Notes under the pieces: generated by a model
What the model was told of the DNA's origin: nothing
Database searches by the model: none
The model's input: the letters and a program-made list of their open reading frames with translations, nothing else
Assembly (NCBI GenBank): GCA_007125875.1
Contig: SLCI01000147.1
Coordinates: forward strand, 1-14,880
Length of the DNA: 14,880 bases
Direction of reading: 5' to 3'
Origin: Kiritimatiellia bacterium
GTDB taxonomy: Bacteria > Verrucomicrobiota > Kiritimatiellia > SLAD01
Shown here: one piece after another, positions 7,760-14,557 of the stretch
How the letters are laid out: each line of letters opens with the position of its first letter
How positions within the stretch are numbered: the first letter of the stretch is position 1
Made by a program: the position numbers and the translations under genes

Positions 7760-8887
7760 ATGATGCAAAGGAAAACCGTCCTGCTCGCCACGGCTCTCTG
7801 TAGCCTCTGGGCTGGCGCCCATGTCTACGCTCAAGAGCGTCAGCGCACCATCACCTATGATGGTGAGTGGATACTCCATGAGTTTGATGCAGGGATTGAG
7901 GTGCGCGAAGACCGCACGACCTCTCGTCGCTGGATTGATGATGGTACGCGTGAAGGCGAACGTGGTTTCGGGGCACGCGATGCGCAATCCTTGCCGATGT
8001 TTGGTCCACTGGACGGTTCGCCGACGCCCCTGCCTCCTTCCGGTCCGGCCCCAGAACGTAGACGCAACTGGATTTTGCCCACACTGGAAGATGGACTAGG
8101 TGCGCGCACAGGTGACGAGCCCGAGGTGGAAACGGGCTGGGGATGGCTGGTGGATGCAATAGAGGCCGGTCGCCTCGAGGAAGAGGCGCGTACGCGTGAT
8201 TTCGCTGAAAACGAAGAGCTTGAAGAGGATATCCTGGCTCAAATGCGAGCAGCCGAAGAGGAGCAAGCAGATCTCTTGTCAGCGCTTGGCGCGATGAATG
8301 GTGCGGCGCCAGTACTCCAAAACCTGGCGGATCAGCGTCAGCTGAGTGACGAGCTAATCAATCGGATGGCCAATATGAATGCTGATGAGCTGCGTGACTT
8401 CCTCGAAGCGCAGCAAGATCCGATGGGGAACAATTCGCCCTTTGGAAATGTAGATCCGTGGAGCGATCGGGAACTGCGTGCGTCGGCTTGGTCCCAGCCG
8501 GCAGATGAGTCTTTATTTGGCGGGGAGAATTGGTTCGGCGCGTCTGCTTCTTCGGGAGATCGCCTGTTTTCCAGCGACTGGGGCGAATCATTTTCGGCGT
8601 GGGACAGTGCGGCTCCATCCAGTGCGGCATCAGGACCCGACCGCGTCGGCCGTTTTACGGCCGATTCAGGGTTCGGTGGTTCTTCGATCGGCGGAGCAGG
8701 AACGTCCGCCTTTGATCCAACTCCAGTGAGCAGCGCGGGTTGGAGCGCTGATTGGTCAGGTGATTCGTCTTGGCAAACGGATACTTTCCGCACGGATTCG
8801 TCGGCCGCACCAACGACTCAGCCCACTACCGCTGGGGGACGCGATCGATTTAGCGTGCAAGGCAGTGGTTGGCTCGCTGATCGTTAG
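7760..8887 (+). CDS. Secreted Ser/Trp-rich low-complexity protein of unknown function
   Basis: Not recognised as any family. Three ATGs lie close together (7754, 7760, 7763). 7760 is preferred because AGGG (7749-7752) is seven bases before it but only one base before 7754; the product is 375 residues (377 from 7754). A signal peptide ending VYA before QE (cut near residue 26 of the longer form) exports it. In the longer form's numbering, residues 28-130 are charged and loop-rich (RERGFG, a Pro-rich run near 88-100). Residues 132-220 are acidic and helical, probably coiled coil (EAGRLEEEARTRDFAENEEL, then AEEEQADLLSAL). Residues 225-377 are low-complexity Ser/Gly/Asp with regularly placed Trp (SAWSQP, ENWFG, SSDWGE, SAWDS, AGWSADWSGDSSW). 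There are no Cys residues after the signal peptide. It follows the GH13 gene by 51 bases on the same strand, so co-expression is likely. A matrix, surface or glucan-associated role would be a guess. Confidence 0.72.
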   Translation: MMQRKTVLLATALCSLWAGAHVYAQERQRTITYDGEWILHEFDAGIEVREDRTTSRRWIDDGTREGERGFGARDAQSLPMFGPLDGSPTPLPPSGPAPERRRNWILPTLEDGLGARTGDEPEVETGWGWLVDAIEAGRLEEEARTRDFAENEELEEDILAQMRAAEEEQADLLSALGAMNGAAPVLQNLADQRQLSDELINRMANMNADELRDFLEAQQDPMGNNSPFGNVDPWSDRELRASAWSQPADESLFGGENWFGASASSGDRLFSSDWGESFSAWDSAAPSSAASGPDRVGRFTADSGFGGSSIGGAGTSAFDPTPVSSAGWSADWSGDSSWQTDTFRTDSSAAPTTQPTTAGGRDRFSVQGSGWLADR

Positions 8888-8931
8888 GATCTTTGGCGCG
8901 ACCGCCCATTGCCCCGATTGTGCGTGATGCG

Positions 8932-8989
8932 TTTTTATGCCAGTTTCCAATACTTTTCGGTCAATTCTCCGAAAACTTTGGCATGAAAG
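8932..8989. repeat. Nested inverted repeat, 58 bases
   Basis: The outer arms 8932-8942 and 8979-8989 pair over 11 positions including two G-T wobbles, with the core ATGCCA/TGGCAT perfect. The inner arms TTTTCGG (8954-8960) and CCGAAAA (8969-8975) are perfect around an 8-base loop. Internal loops are 11 and 3 bases. GTTT (8943-8946) could instead pair with AAAC (8973-8976), so two folds compete. There is no T-run on the 3' side of either strand, so it is not a typical terminator. Confidence 0.5.
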
Positions 8990-9012
8990 GAGAAGGGTTC
9001 GCCGCAATAAGA

Positions 9013-9032
9013 GGACGACACCAAGGTCGTCC
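9013..9032. repeat. Short perfect palindrome GGACGAC/GTCGTCC
   Basis: A 7-bp perfect stem, GGACGAC (9013-9019) with GTCGTCC (9026-9032), encloses the loop ACCAAG. CTCC, not T, follows. It resembles a dispersed intergenic palindrome more than a terminator, but only one copy is visible in this window. Confidence 0.45.
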
Positions 9033-9155
9033 CTCCAGAATGCTTCTGCAGTAATTGGTTCTGCTTAGCGTGTACCGGAGGGGCAATCTTTGGAGGGTGT
9101 CTCACAACCCCGGCTCATTCTCGATTTTGGGGTGCGCGTTACCTATCCCATGAAG

Positions 9156-9281
9156 CAGCGGTAGGGCGAGGCTGCCTGCCCGCCTCCGGCGGGTCTCGCC
9201 GAGCCGCTGGAGTAGGTGCAAGACCAGAATCTGCCCACGCTCAGATCATGCTCACGGCTCATCCAGAGGATTCGCCCTACC
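9156..9281. repeat. GC-rich REP-like palindromic element
   Basis: Three perfect 6-bp arms are stacked: CAGCGG (9156-9161) with CCGCTG (9204-9209), GGCGAG (9165-9170) with CTCGCC (9195-9200), and CCCGCC (9179-9184) with GGCGGG (9188-9193) around a 3-base loop. The outer two stems are separated by a symmetric 3x3 internal loop. In addition GGTAGGGCGA (9160-9169) recurs exactly inverted as TCGCCCTACC (9272-9281), bounding a unit of about 120 bases. This layout is like a REP/BIME or a small non-coding mobile repeat. It lies between convergent genes, the usual place for such elements. Confidence 0.55.
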
Positions 9282-9384
9282 ACACTGGGACGCGACTTAA
9301 CTATTGTGAGGTGGGGCGAGCAGGTTTTGAGACAGCCTTTTTGTGTTGCCCTGAGAATGTACCGAAAAGTTATAGCAACTGGTA

Positions 9385-10755
9385 TTATGTGTCTTCTGGA
9401 GGGAGCTTGCGAATCAGTTGTGATTCTGTCATGCGCATCTTTTCTGCGGCGGCCTTCTTGTCACCGCCGGTCTTCGCCAGGACCTTCTCCATGTAAACCT
9501 TCTCTTGTTTACGTAGGAAGGCCTTTAATGACAGGCCTCTTCCAGATTGCTCATCCTCACGTGACAAGAAGCTTGCCCCGCTACCCGCGCCATTACTGGT
9601 CACGCGAGAGGGTAGATGAGAAGACTTAATCGCTTGGCCATCTGCAGCCCGTTCAGCGTACTTTATGATCTCTTCAAGTTCCCGCACGTTGCCGGGCCAA
9701 TTATACGCCTCTAACAGGCGCGTGACGTCACGGCTCAATTGGACTGGCTTCGCATTCTCTGGCTGATTGCGACGCAGTAATGTGGCGGCGATCGGGACGA
9801 TATCCTGCTTTCGCTTACGTAACGGCTCAAGTGCGATTGGAATTAGGGATAAACGCGCGAATAGATCGGAACGAAAATGGCCTTCTGTGACGCGTAACTT
9901 GAGGTTGTCGGAGGTGGAAGCGATGACGCGGACATCGAGCGGTATTTCTTCTCGAGATCCGCATCGGCGCAAATTTCCGTCCTTCAGCAAGTTCAGGAGG
10001 CGATCTTGTCCGGTGAGCGGCAAGGCGCTAATTTCCTCGATCACAAAAGTTCCGCCCGCAACCGATTCGATTAAGCCTTCGTGGTCCTCAATGGCGCCCT
10101 CATATCCCGCCCCATAACCAAAAAGCTCCACTTCGAGCTCATCGTCAGGGAAGGCGGTGCAGTTGACAGACAGAAAAGGACCATCCGAGCGGTTGCTGCA
10201 GGCGTGAATGGCATTCGCCACGCCGTCCTTACCCGACCCCGGCTCACCGCTGATCAGCACCGGCGAATCGAGTGGTGCCACACGGCGAATCATTTCGCAG
10301 ACCTTCTTCATGGCAGGACTGGCCGCAATCAGATTTTCGAGCTCCAGGTAAGCATCTTCGTTATCTTGTTGCGTAGCACTATTCTTTATGGTCTGGCCAT
10401 ACTCCAAGGCCCGCTTAATCACATCCATGAATTCGTCGATCTTGAACGGCTTGGAAAGATAATCGAACGCACCGAGCTTCAGTGCCTCGACCGCTGTGTT
10501 GACTGTTCCAAAAGCCGTCAGCATGACAATGGGCATATCCGGATATGCTTTGTGTGCCTTGCTCAGTAGTTCCATGCCGTCCATGCCGGACATGCGCAAA
10601 TCGGTCAGCATGAGATCAAACGACTGATTGGCAAGATGCTCGCTGGCCTCTTCACCCGTGGTCGACTGAGTGACTTCGTGTGATTGGGCTTCCAGTAGCT
10701 TGGCCATCAGGCGCAAGGTCGCCTGCTCGTTTTCAACTAAAAGTAATTTTGCCAT
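9385..10755 (-). CDS. NtrC-family response regulator with degenerate sigma-54 contact loop
   Basis: A 456-residue protein with receiver, AAA+ and Fis-type DNA-binding domains. The receiver (1-118) has phosphoacceptor D52, T80 and K102, but the usual acidic pair before strand 1's end reads E8-N9 (VENE) instead of D/E-D. The AAA+ domain (about 140-375) has Walker A GEPGSGKD (170-177), arginine-finger region FRSDLFARL (294-302) and sensor II YNWPGNVREL (351-360). The GAFTGA loop that touches sigma-54 is replaced by GYEGA (217-221), one residue shorter, after ELFGYGA. Walker B reads TFVIEEI with E240 in place of Asp. The C-terminus (about 408-452) has a Fis-like helix-turn-helix (GGDKKAAAEKMRMTESQLIRKL). 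It follows gspF after three bases, and the AGGA of the gspF end serves as its ribosome-binding site. It probably regulates the pilus/secretion genes, though not necessarily through sigma-54. Confidence 0.92.
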   Translation of the reverse strand: MAKLLLVENEQATLRLMAKLLEAQSHEVTQSTTGEEASEHLANQSFDLMLTDLRMSGMDGMELLSKAHKAYPDMPIVMLTAFGTVNTAVEALKLGAFDYLSKPFKIDEFMDVIKRALEYGQTIKNSATQQDNEDAYLELENLIAASPAMKKVCEMIRRVAPLDSPVLISGEPGSGKDGVANAIHACSNRSDGPFLSVNCTAFPDDELEVELFGYGAGYEGAIEDHEGLIESVAGGTFVIEEISALPLTGQDRLLNLLKDGNLRRCGSREEIPLDVRVIASTSDNLKLRVTEGHFRSDLFARLSLIPIALEPLRKRKQDIVPIAATLLRRNQPENAKPVQLSRDVTRLLEAYNWPGNVRELEEIIKYAERAADGQAIKSSHLPSRVTSNGAGSGASFLSREDEQSGRGLSLKAFLRKQEKVYMEKVLAKTGGDKKAAAEKMRMTESQLIRKLPPEDT

Positions 10756-10758
10756 CGA

Positions 10759-11874
10759 TTATCCTGCACCCACGATTTCGCCCATCTGGAAGAGCGGAAG
10801 GAACATACAAATAACTAAGCCGCCAATGACAATACCCAGAAAGACCATCAGCAACGGCTCCAGTAACGAGGTCAAGCCTGCCAACATGCTTTCCACTTCG
10901 CCTTCATAATATTCCGCGATGCTATCCATCATATCATTGATGTTACCGGTCTTTTCACCTGCTTGCAACATGCGCACCAAGCCGAGCGGGTAAACTTCCT
11001 GATCCAGTAATGCCTTGGATAAAGGGTCACCTTTTTCAACGACCTTGGCGGCTTCCTCAATGATTTTGCCGGCCACCAAGTTGCCGGTTGAGCCGCCGAC
11101 AATGTGCAGCGCACTTAGAATCGGGACACCACTTCGCGTCATCTGACTGAGCATCCGCGCAAATCGAGCCGAGGCCACATAGCGGTTTAGTTTGCCGAAC
11201 ACCGGCAAGTTTAACGTCATTGAGTCCCACCGATATGCACCGGACGGCGTTTGTTTCCACTTGCGGAAAATGAAATAGATTACAATCAGCACGCCCGCAA
11301 AGAGCAGAAAGTTCGCTTGCAACCACGCGCTCAAGTTTAAGAGGCCTTGGGTCGGGGCCGGAAGTTCTGCATCAAAATCCTCAAACATTTCACCGAATAC
11401 CGGAACAACAAAAAGGATTAGCCCGACTGTAATGATCAGTGAGATGGTGAGCACGATGATGGGATACATCATGGCGGCTTTCACTTTGCGCCGTAGTTTG
11501 GCCGAATCCTCCAGGAAGGTCGCAAGACGTGCCATGGTTTCAGAGAGTTCGCCACTGCTCTCGCCGCCTGCCACCATGTTGCAATACAGGCGATCAAAGA
11601 TAGGCGGGTATTTGCGCAATGCTTCCGATAGGTTCTGACCGGCTTCAAGTGCTTCGCGCACACCACGGATAACACCTTGTAAGTAAGGATTGTCCGACTG
11701 CTCCTCAAGCGCGTACAAGGCCGATACGATCGGCATACCGGCTCCTAGCATGGCGCTGAGTTGGCGCGTAAAACCGGCGAGATCATTGTTCACGATTTTC
11801 CGGGATGTCGGGATCTTCTTGGCGCCCGGTTTGATATTTTGGATCGGCTTCTTTTTAGCGGATTTCTTCGCCAT
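10759..11874 (-). CDS. gspF: GspF/PilC-family inner-membrane platform protein
   Basis: A 371-residue type II secretion/type IV pilus F-family protein. Two tandem T2SSF domains are seen, about 33-155 (LAGFTRQLSAMLGAGMPIVSAL, then GGESSGEL) and about 235-357 (SARFARMLSQMTRSGVPILSAL, then AGEKTGNINDM). Membrane segments are near 137-160, 184-203 and 340-362. The protein sits in the inner membrane and couples the cytoplasmic ATPase to pseudopilus assembly. It is shorter than many family members (about 400) because only a Lys-rich stretch of about 30 residues precedes the first domain. The ATG follows the gspE stop after two bases, with GGAG overlapping the end of gspE, so the genes are translationally coupled. 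Whether the system is secretion or pilus cannot be decided without the pilins and a secretin, which are not in the window. Confidence 0.95.
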   Translation of the reverse strand: MAKKSAKKKPIQNIKPGAKKIPTSRKIVNNDLAGFTRQLSAMLGAGMPIVSALYALEEQSDNPYLQGVIRGVREALEAGQNLSEALRKYPPIFDRLYCNMVAGGESSGELSETMARLATFLEDSAKLRRKVKAAMMYPIIVLTISLIITVGLILFVVPVFGEMFEDFDAELPAPTQGLLNLSAWLQANFLLFAGVLIVIYFIFRKWKQTPSGAYRWDSMTLNLPVFGKLNRYVASARFARMLSQMTRSGVPILSALHIVGGSTGNLVAGKIIEEAAKVVEKGDPLSKALLDQEVYPLGLVRMLQAGEKTGNINDMMDSIAEYYEGEVESMLAGLTSLLEPLLMVFLGIVIGGLVICMFLPLFQMGEIVGAG

Positions 11875-11876
11875 GA

Positions 11877-13607
11877 TTATTCTCCACCCGTCACTTCGAG
11901 AGCGGCTTCCAACGTTGTTAAGCCTTCTTTAACTCTGGCGAATCCGGCATCTTTAAGCGTTATCATACCGTTCTTTCGGCCTAAATCACGTAGCTCAGAC
12001 GTGTTGAGCCCCTTTAAGATCCCTTGCCGGATCTGATCGTTGATCTGGAATACTTCCATGATGGCGCCGCGTCCCTTATAGCCTTGATTGCACCGAGGGC
12101 AACCCACGGCCTCATAAACGGTATGTCCTTCAAACTCATTCGGATCGATATGATTGCTGGCCAGTATGTCCGGCGTTATGGTGGTGGGCCGCTTACACGC
12201 ATTGCATAGCTTGCGATACAAACGTTGAGCTTGAGATAAGATTAATGAAGATCCCAGCATGAATGGTTCTACACCCATGTCGATTAGACGGGTTATCGCA
12301 CCCGGCGAATCGTTCGTGTGCAACGTGCTCAACACCAAGTGACCGGTTAGCGCGGCCCGCATGGCAATTTGGGCCGTTTCGGCATCGCGAATTTCGCCGA
12401 CCAGTACGATGTCGGGGTCCTGCCGCAAAATCGAGCGCAGCGCACTGGCGAAGGTCAGGCCGATCTTGGAATGGACTTGGACCTGATTAATGCCGGCGAG
12501 CTGATACTCGACCGGATCCTCGCAGGTGATGATGTTAACGTCTTCCTTGTTGAGATCTTGTAAACAGGAATACAGCGTGGTTGTTTTGCCGCTACCGGTC
12601 GGCCCGGTAACCAGAATAATTCCATGCGGTTGCCGGATACCGTAAAGCATCGCCTCTTCTGCCACCGGGTCGAGACCCAACGCGTTTAGGCTCGGCGCCA
12701 AGCTGGACTTGTCGAGCGTACGCATCACGACCTTTTCGCCGTGCACGGTGGGCAAGAAGCTGACACGCAAGTCGACTTCTTTGCCTAGGGCCTTGATGTT
12801 GAAACGACCATCCTGTGGAACGCGTCGCTCGGCAATGTTGAGATCGGCCATGATCTTGATACGTGAAAGAACCGCATTTTGGAGGCTCTTCGGCGGACCC
12901 GGTTTTTCGGCTAGTGCGCCATCAATGCGGTAGCGAAGCCGGACCTTCTTTTCCATCGGCTCAATATGAATGTCGCTGGCCCCCGTACGCAGTGCCTCGA
13001 TGAGGATCATATTCACCATGCGAATGACGGGTGCGCCCTCCGCACTCTGCAGCATCTCATCCAGGTTCTGATCATCTTCGCCTTCATCGATGACCTGAAT
13101 CTCACCGCTCTCATCCCGCATCAGCTCTTCGAGGTCGAGTCCGCCGGTGGCATCGGCTTTCAGTCGGTCCAGTACCTGTTGCAGCTCTGTTTCTGCGGCA
13201 ACCAGCGGCACAACGCGCAAACCGGTCGAGGCTGAGAGTTCATCGATCGCCATCAAATCAAATGGATCCGCCAGCGCAACCGTTAATGTGCCCGCCATGC
13301 GGCCAACGGGAACAACGCGCCGACGCGCCATCACTTCTTGCGACACCAGGTCAAGCAAGCCGCGGCTGATCGTAAAATGGGCTAAACTAATCGGCGGCAT
13401 TTGCAGATATTCTGCCAACGCCAGTGCCATTTCTGGAGGTGGAACGCGTTGCCGTTCGGCCAGAAATTTCTCCAATCGCACACCAGAACGCTGTGCATCG
13501 TGCTCAGCTTCCGCCAGGGCCTCGGCAGAAATACACTTTCGGCGCAACAGGATGCGCTTAATGCGGTCCGTATACTTAACGTCTGCTATGGTTTTGTGTT
13601 CTTCCAT
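11877..13607 (-). CDS. gspE: GspE/PilB-family secretion or pilus assembly ATPase
   Basis: A 576-residue cytoplasmic hexameric ATPase that powers pseudopilus or pilus extension. Residues about 14-150 form an MshEN (GspE N-terminal) region, followed by an acidic linker (about 155-190). The catalytic part has Walker A GPTGSGKT (335-342), Asp box TCEDPVEY (361-368), Walker B ILVGEIRD-type DIVLVGEIRD (399-408), His box TGHLVLSTLHTND (421-433) and a four-cysteine zinc site (C468-x2-C471 and C503-x2-C506). The RLGxxL-type c-di-GMP motifs of MshEN domains are poorly kept here (RIKRILLRRK and RLEKFLAERQ), so nucleotide-messenger binding is doubtful. It is the first gene of a three-gene operon with gspF and a response regulator. 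The ATG has no clear ribosome-binding site. It could equally be called PilB. Confidence 0.96.
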   Translation of the reverse strand: MEEHKTIADVKYTDRIKRILLRRKCISAEALAEAEHDAQRSGVRLEKFLAERQRVPPPEMALALAEYLQMPPISLAHFTISRGLLDLVSQEVMARRRVVPVGRMAGTLTVALADPFDLMAIDELSASTGLRVVPLVAAETELQQVLDRLKADATGGLDLEELMRDESGEIQVIDEGEDDQNLDEMLQSAEGAPVIRMVNMILIEALRTGASDIHIEPMEKKVRLRYRIDGALAEKPGPPKSLQNAVLSRIKIMADLNIAERRVPQDGRFNIKALGKEVDLRVSFLPTVHGEKVVMRTLDKSSLAPSLNALGLDPVAEEAMLYGIRQPHGIILVTGPTGSGKTTTLYSCLQDLNKEDVNIITCEDPVEYQLAGINQVQVHSKIGLTFASALRSILRQDPDIVLVGEIRDAETAQIAMRAALTGHLVLSTLHTNDSPGAITRLIDMGVEPFMLGSSLILSQAQRLYRKLCNACKRPTTITPDILASNHIDPNEFEGHTVYEAVGCPRCNQGYKGRGAIMEVFQINDQIRQGILKGLNTSELRDLGRKNGMITLKDAGFARVKEGLTTLEAALEVTGGE

Positions 13608-13697
13608 GTGGCCGGCACTTCGACAATATAATACCCATCAATGCCGAAAAGACTAAAGCACTTGTTCTAATTTATCAAACCGGATAATCTCATCGCT
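13608..13697. promoter_or_regulatory. Divergent promoter region between gspE operon and MshEN gene
   Basis: This 90-base AT-richer spacer must drive both directions. On the plus strand a perfect TATAAT lies at 13627-13632, but the best upstream hexamer is only TTCCAT (13602-13607, spacing 19). On the minus strand the overlapping bases 13628-13633 read TATTAT. The two -10 candidates therefore overlap almost fully, which would make the two directions mutually exclusive. An alternative minus-strand pair is TTGATA followed 17 bases later by TAGTCT. No strong -35 box is seen for either direction. Confidence 0.4.
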
Positions 13698-14540
13698 ATG
13701 GATCATGTGAACAAATCAGGTCGCGATCAGGACGACACGATGGATGGTGGTGGAGATGATGTGCGTAATGTTCTCCGCACGTTCCGCGAGATCCTGGAAA
13801 TCATGCCGGATGACCGAGGAGCATTACAGGCCGCTGCCCAGGCAGCCGAACAATGCGGCGAGGATGAAGAGGCGTTGGAGTACCGCCTGCGCTTGGTCGA
13901 GGTGTTAACGGCCGAAGGCGATGCGGCCTCCCTTGGCGAGCTGGCTGAACAGCTGCGCGAATCATCCGATTCCCGAGCCCAAGAGTGGGTGGCATCCTAT
14001 GACGAACAGCAGCGCAGTGTGCCGGAGGCCTCGTTCGATAGCGACGTGGCCGATAGTGCAGAAGCCGACCTGACAGCCGAAATGGATCTGGCCTGGAAAT
14101 TGTTTGATGAGGGCGAGCTTTCGCAGGAAGAGTATACGGTATTGGTTGCCGAGCTGACGAGGATCTCAGAGAGTGCGCGCGGAGCAGAGCCTGTTGCTCT
14201 GCTCCATGCTCTGGAAGCAACGAACCATCGGCGTCTGGATGAAATTATCGCTCACTTATCGCTCACCTACCGGATGCCGTACATTTCGCTAACAGGCTTC
14301 ACCATGCGGCCCGAATTAGTGCCGTATATGCCCCTCAATTTCATCATCTGTCGCGGTGCATTGGTCTTTGATCTATTGAGTGCGGAACTTCTTGTGGCGG
14401 TGTTGAATCCGCTAAATGAGCAATTGCGGCAGGATGTCGAGCAGCAAACAGGTCGTGCCTGCCACTTCTATCTGGCGCGCGCCTCGGAATTTGTTGCCGC
14501 CTATGAGCAGCTAAAGCAGAGCACCGAATCGGTCGACTGA
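13698..14540 (+). CDS. TPR-like protein with stand-alone MshEN (GspE N-terminal-like) domain
   Basis: A 280-residue soluble acidic protein without signal peptide or membrane segment. Residues about 20-95 are TPR-like helices (TFREILEIMPDDRGALQAAAQAAEQCGEDEEALEYRL); about 100-125 is an acidic linker. Residues about 129-272 resemble the GspE N-terminal domain: LAWKLFDEGELSQEEYTVLVAEL, then PYISLTGFT...LLVAVLNPLN...QQTGRACHF. Residues 194-272 align without gaps to residues 71-149 of the neighbouring GspE with 17 of 79 identical by eye. There is no Walker motif, so it cannot be an ATPase. It may bind the GspE N-terminal region, its membrane partner, or a nucleotide messenger; this is inference. 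Start alternatives: ATG 13698 has only a weak GGAT ten bases upstream, whereas ATG 13740 has AGGA (13729-13732) seven bases before it and would remove 14 residues. The glycosyltransferase gene follows after 17 bases. Confidence 0.85.
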   Translation: MDHVNKSGRDQDDTMDGGGDDVRNVLRTFREILEIMPDDRGALQAAAQAAEQCGEDEEALEYRLRLVEVLTAEGDAASLGELAEQLRESSDSRAQEWVASYDEQQRSVPEASFDSDVADSAEADLTAEMDLAWKLFDEGELSQEEYTVLVAELTRISESARGAEPVALLHALEATNHRRLDEIIAHLSLTYRMPYISLTGFTMRPELVPYMPLNFIICRGALVFDLLSAELLVAVLNPLNEQLRQDVEQQTGRACHFYLARASEFVAAYEQLKQSTESVD

Positions 14541-14557
14541 TGTCCACCTGATCACAC

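Larger units (their letters stand above)
8888..9384. other. Convergent intergenic spacer rich in palindromes, no gene seen
   Basis: This spacer of about 500 bases lies between two converging transcription units. Plus-strand open frames beginning at 9216 and 9248 run antisense into the response-regulator gene, have no ribosome-binding site and show no protein-like composition, so no gene is called. It holds three separate inverted-repeat structures, listed individually. No hairpin followed by a clear T-run was found for either converging transcript. The base sequence GTGGGGCGAG at 9311-9320 differs at one position from GTAGGGCGAG at 9161-9170. Confidence 0.6.

Noticed and set aside
8338..8793. 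Minus-strand open frame of 151 codons inside the Ser/Trp-rich gene
   Set aside because: The plus-strand frame has a signal peptide and a start with a ribosome-binding site; the reverse frame has neither.
9329..9345. TTTTT run after GACAGCC as a terminator for the plus strand
   Set aside because: No stem of useful length precedes the T-run.
9344..9380. GTTGC/GCAAC inverted pair near the end of the regulator gene
   Set aside because: Only five bases with a loop of more than 20; expected by chance.
9248..9496. Plus-strand open frame of 82 codons
   Set aside because: Overlaps the palindromic spacer and the antisense of the regulator; Cys/Ser-rich random-looking composition and no initiation signal.
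9216..9629. Plus-strand open frame of 137 codons
   Set aside because: It runs antisense through the end of the response-regulator gene, lacks a ribosome-binding site and has no recognisable protein features.
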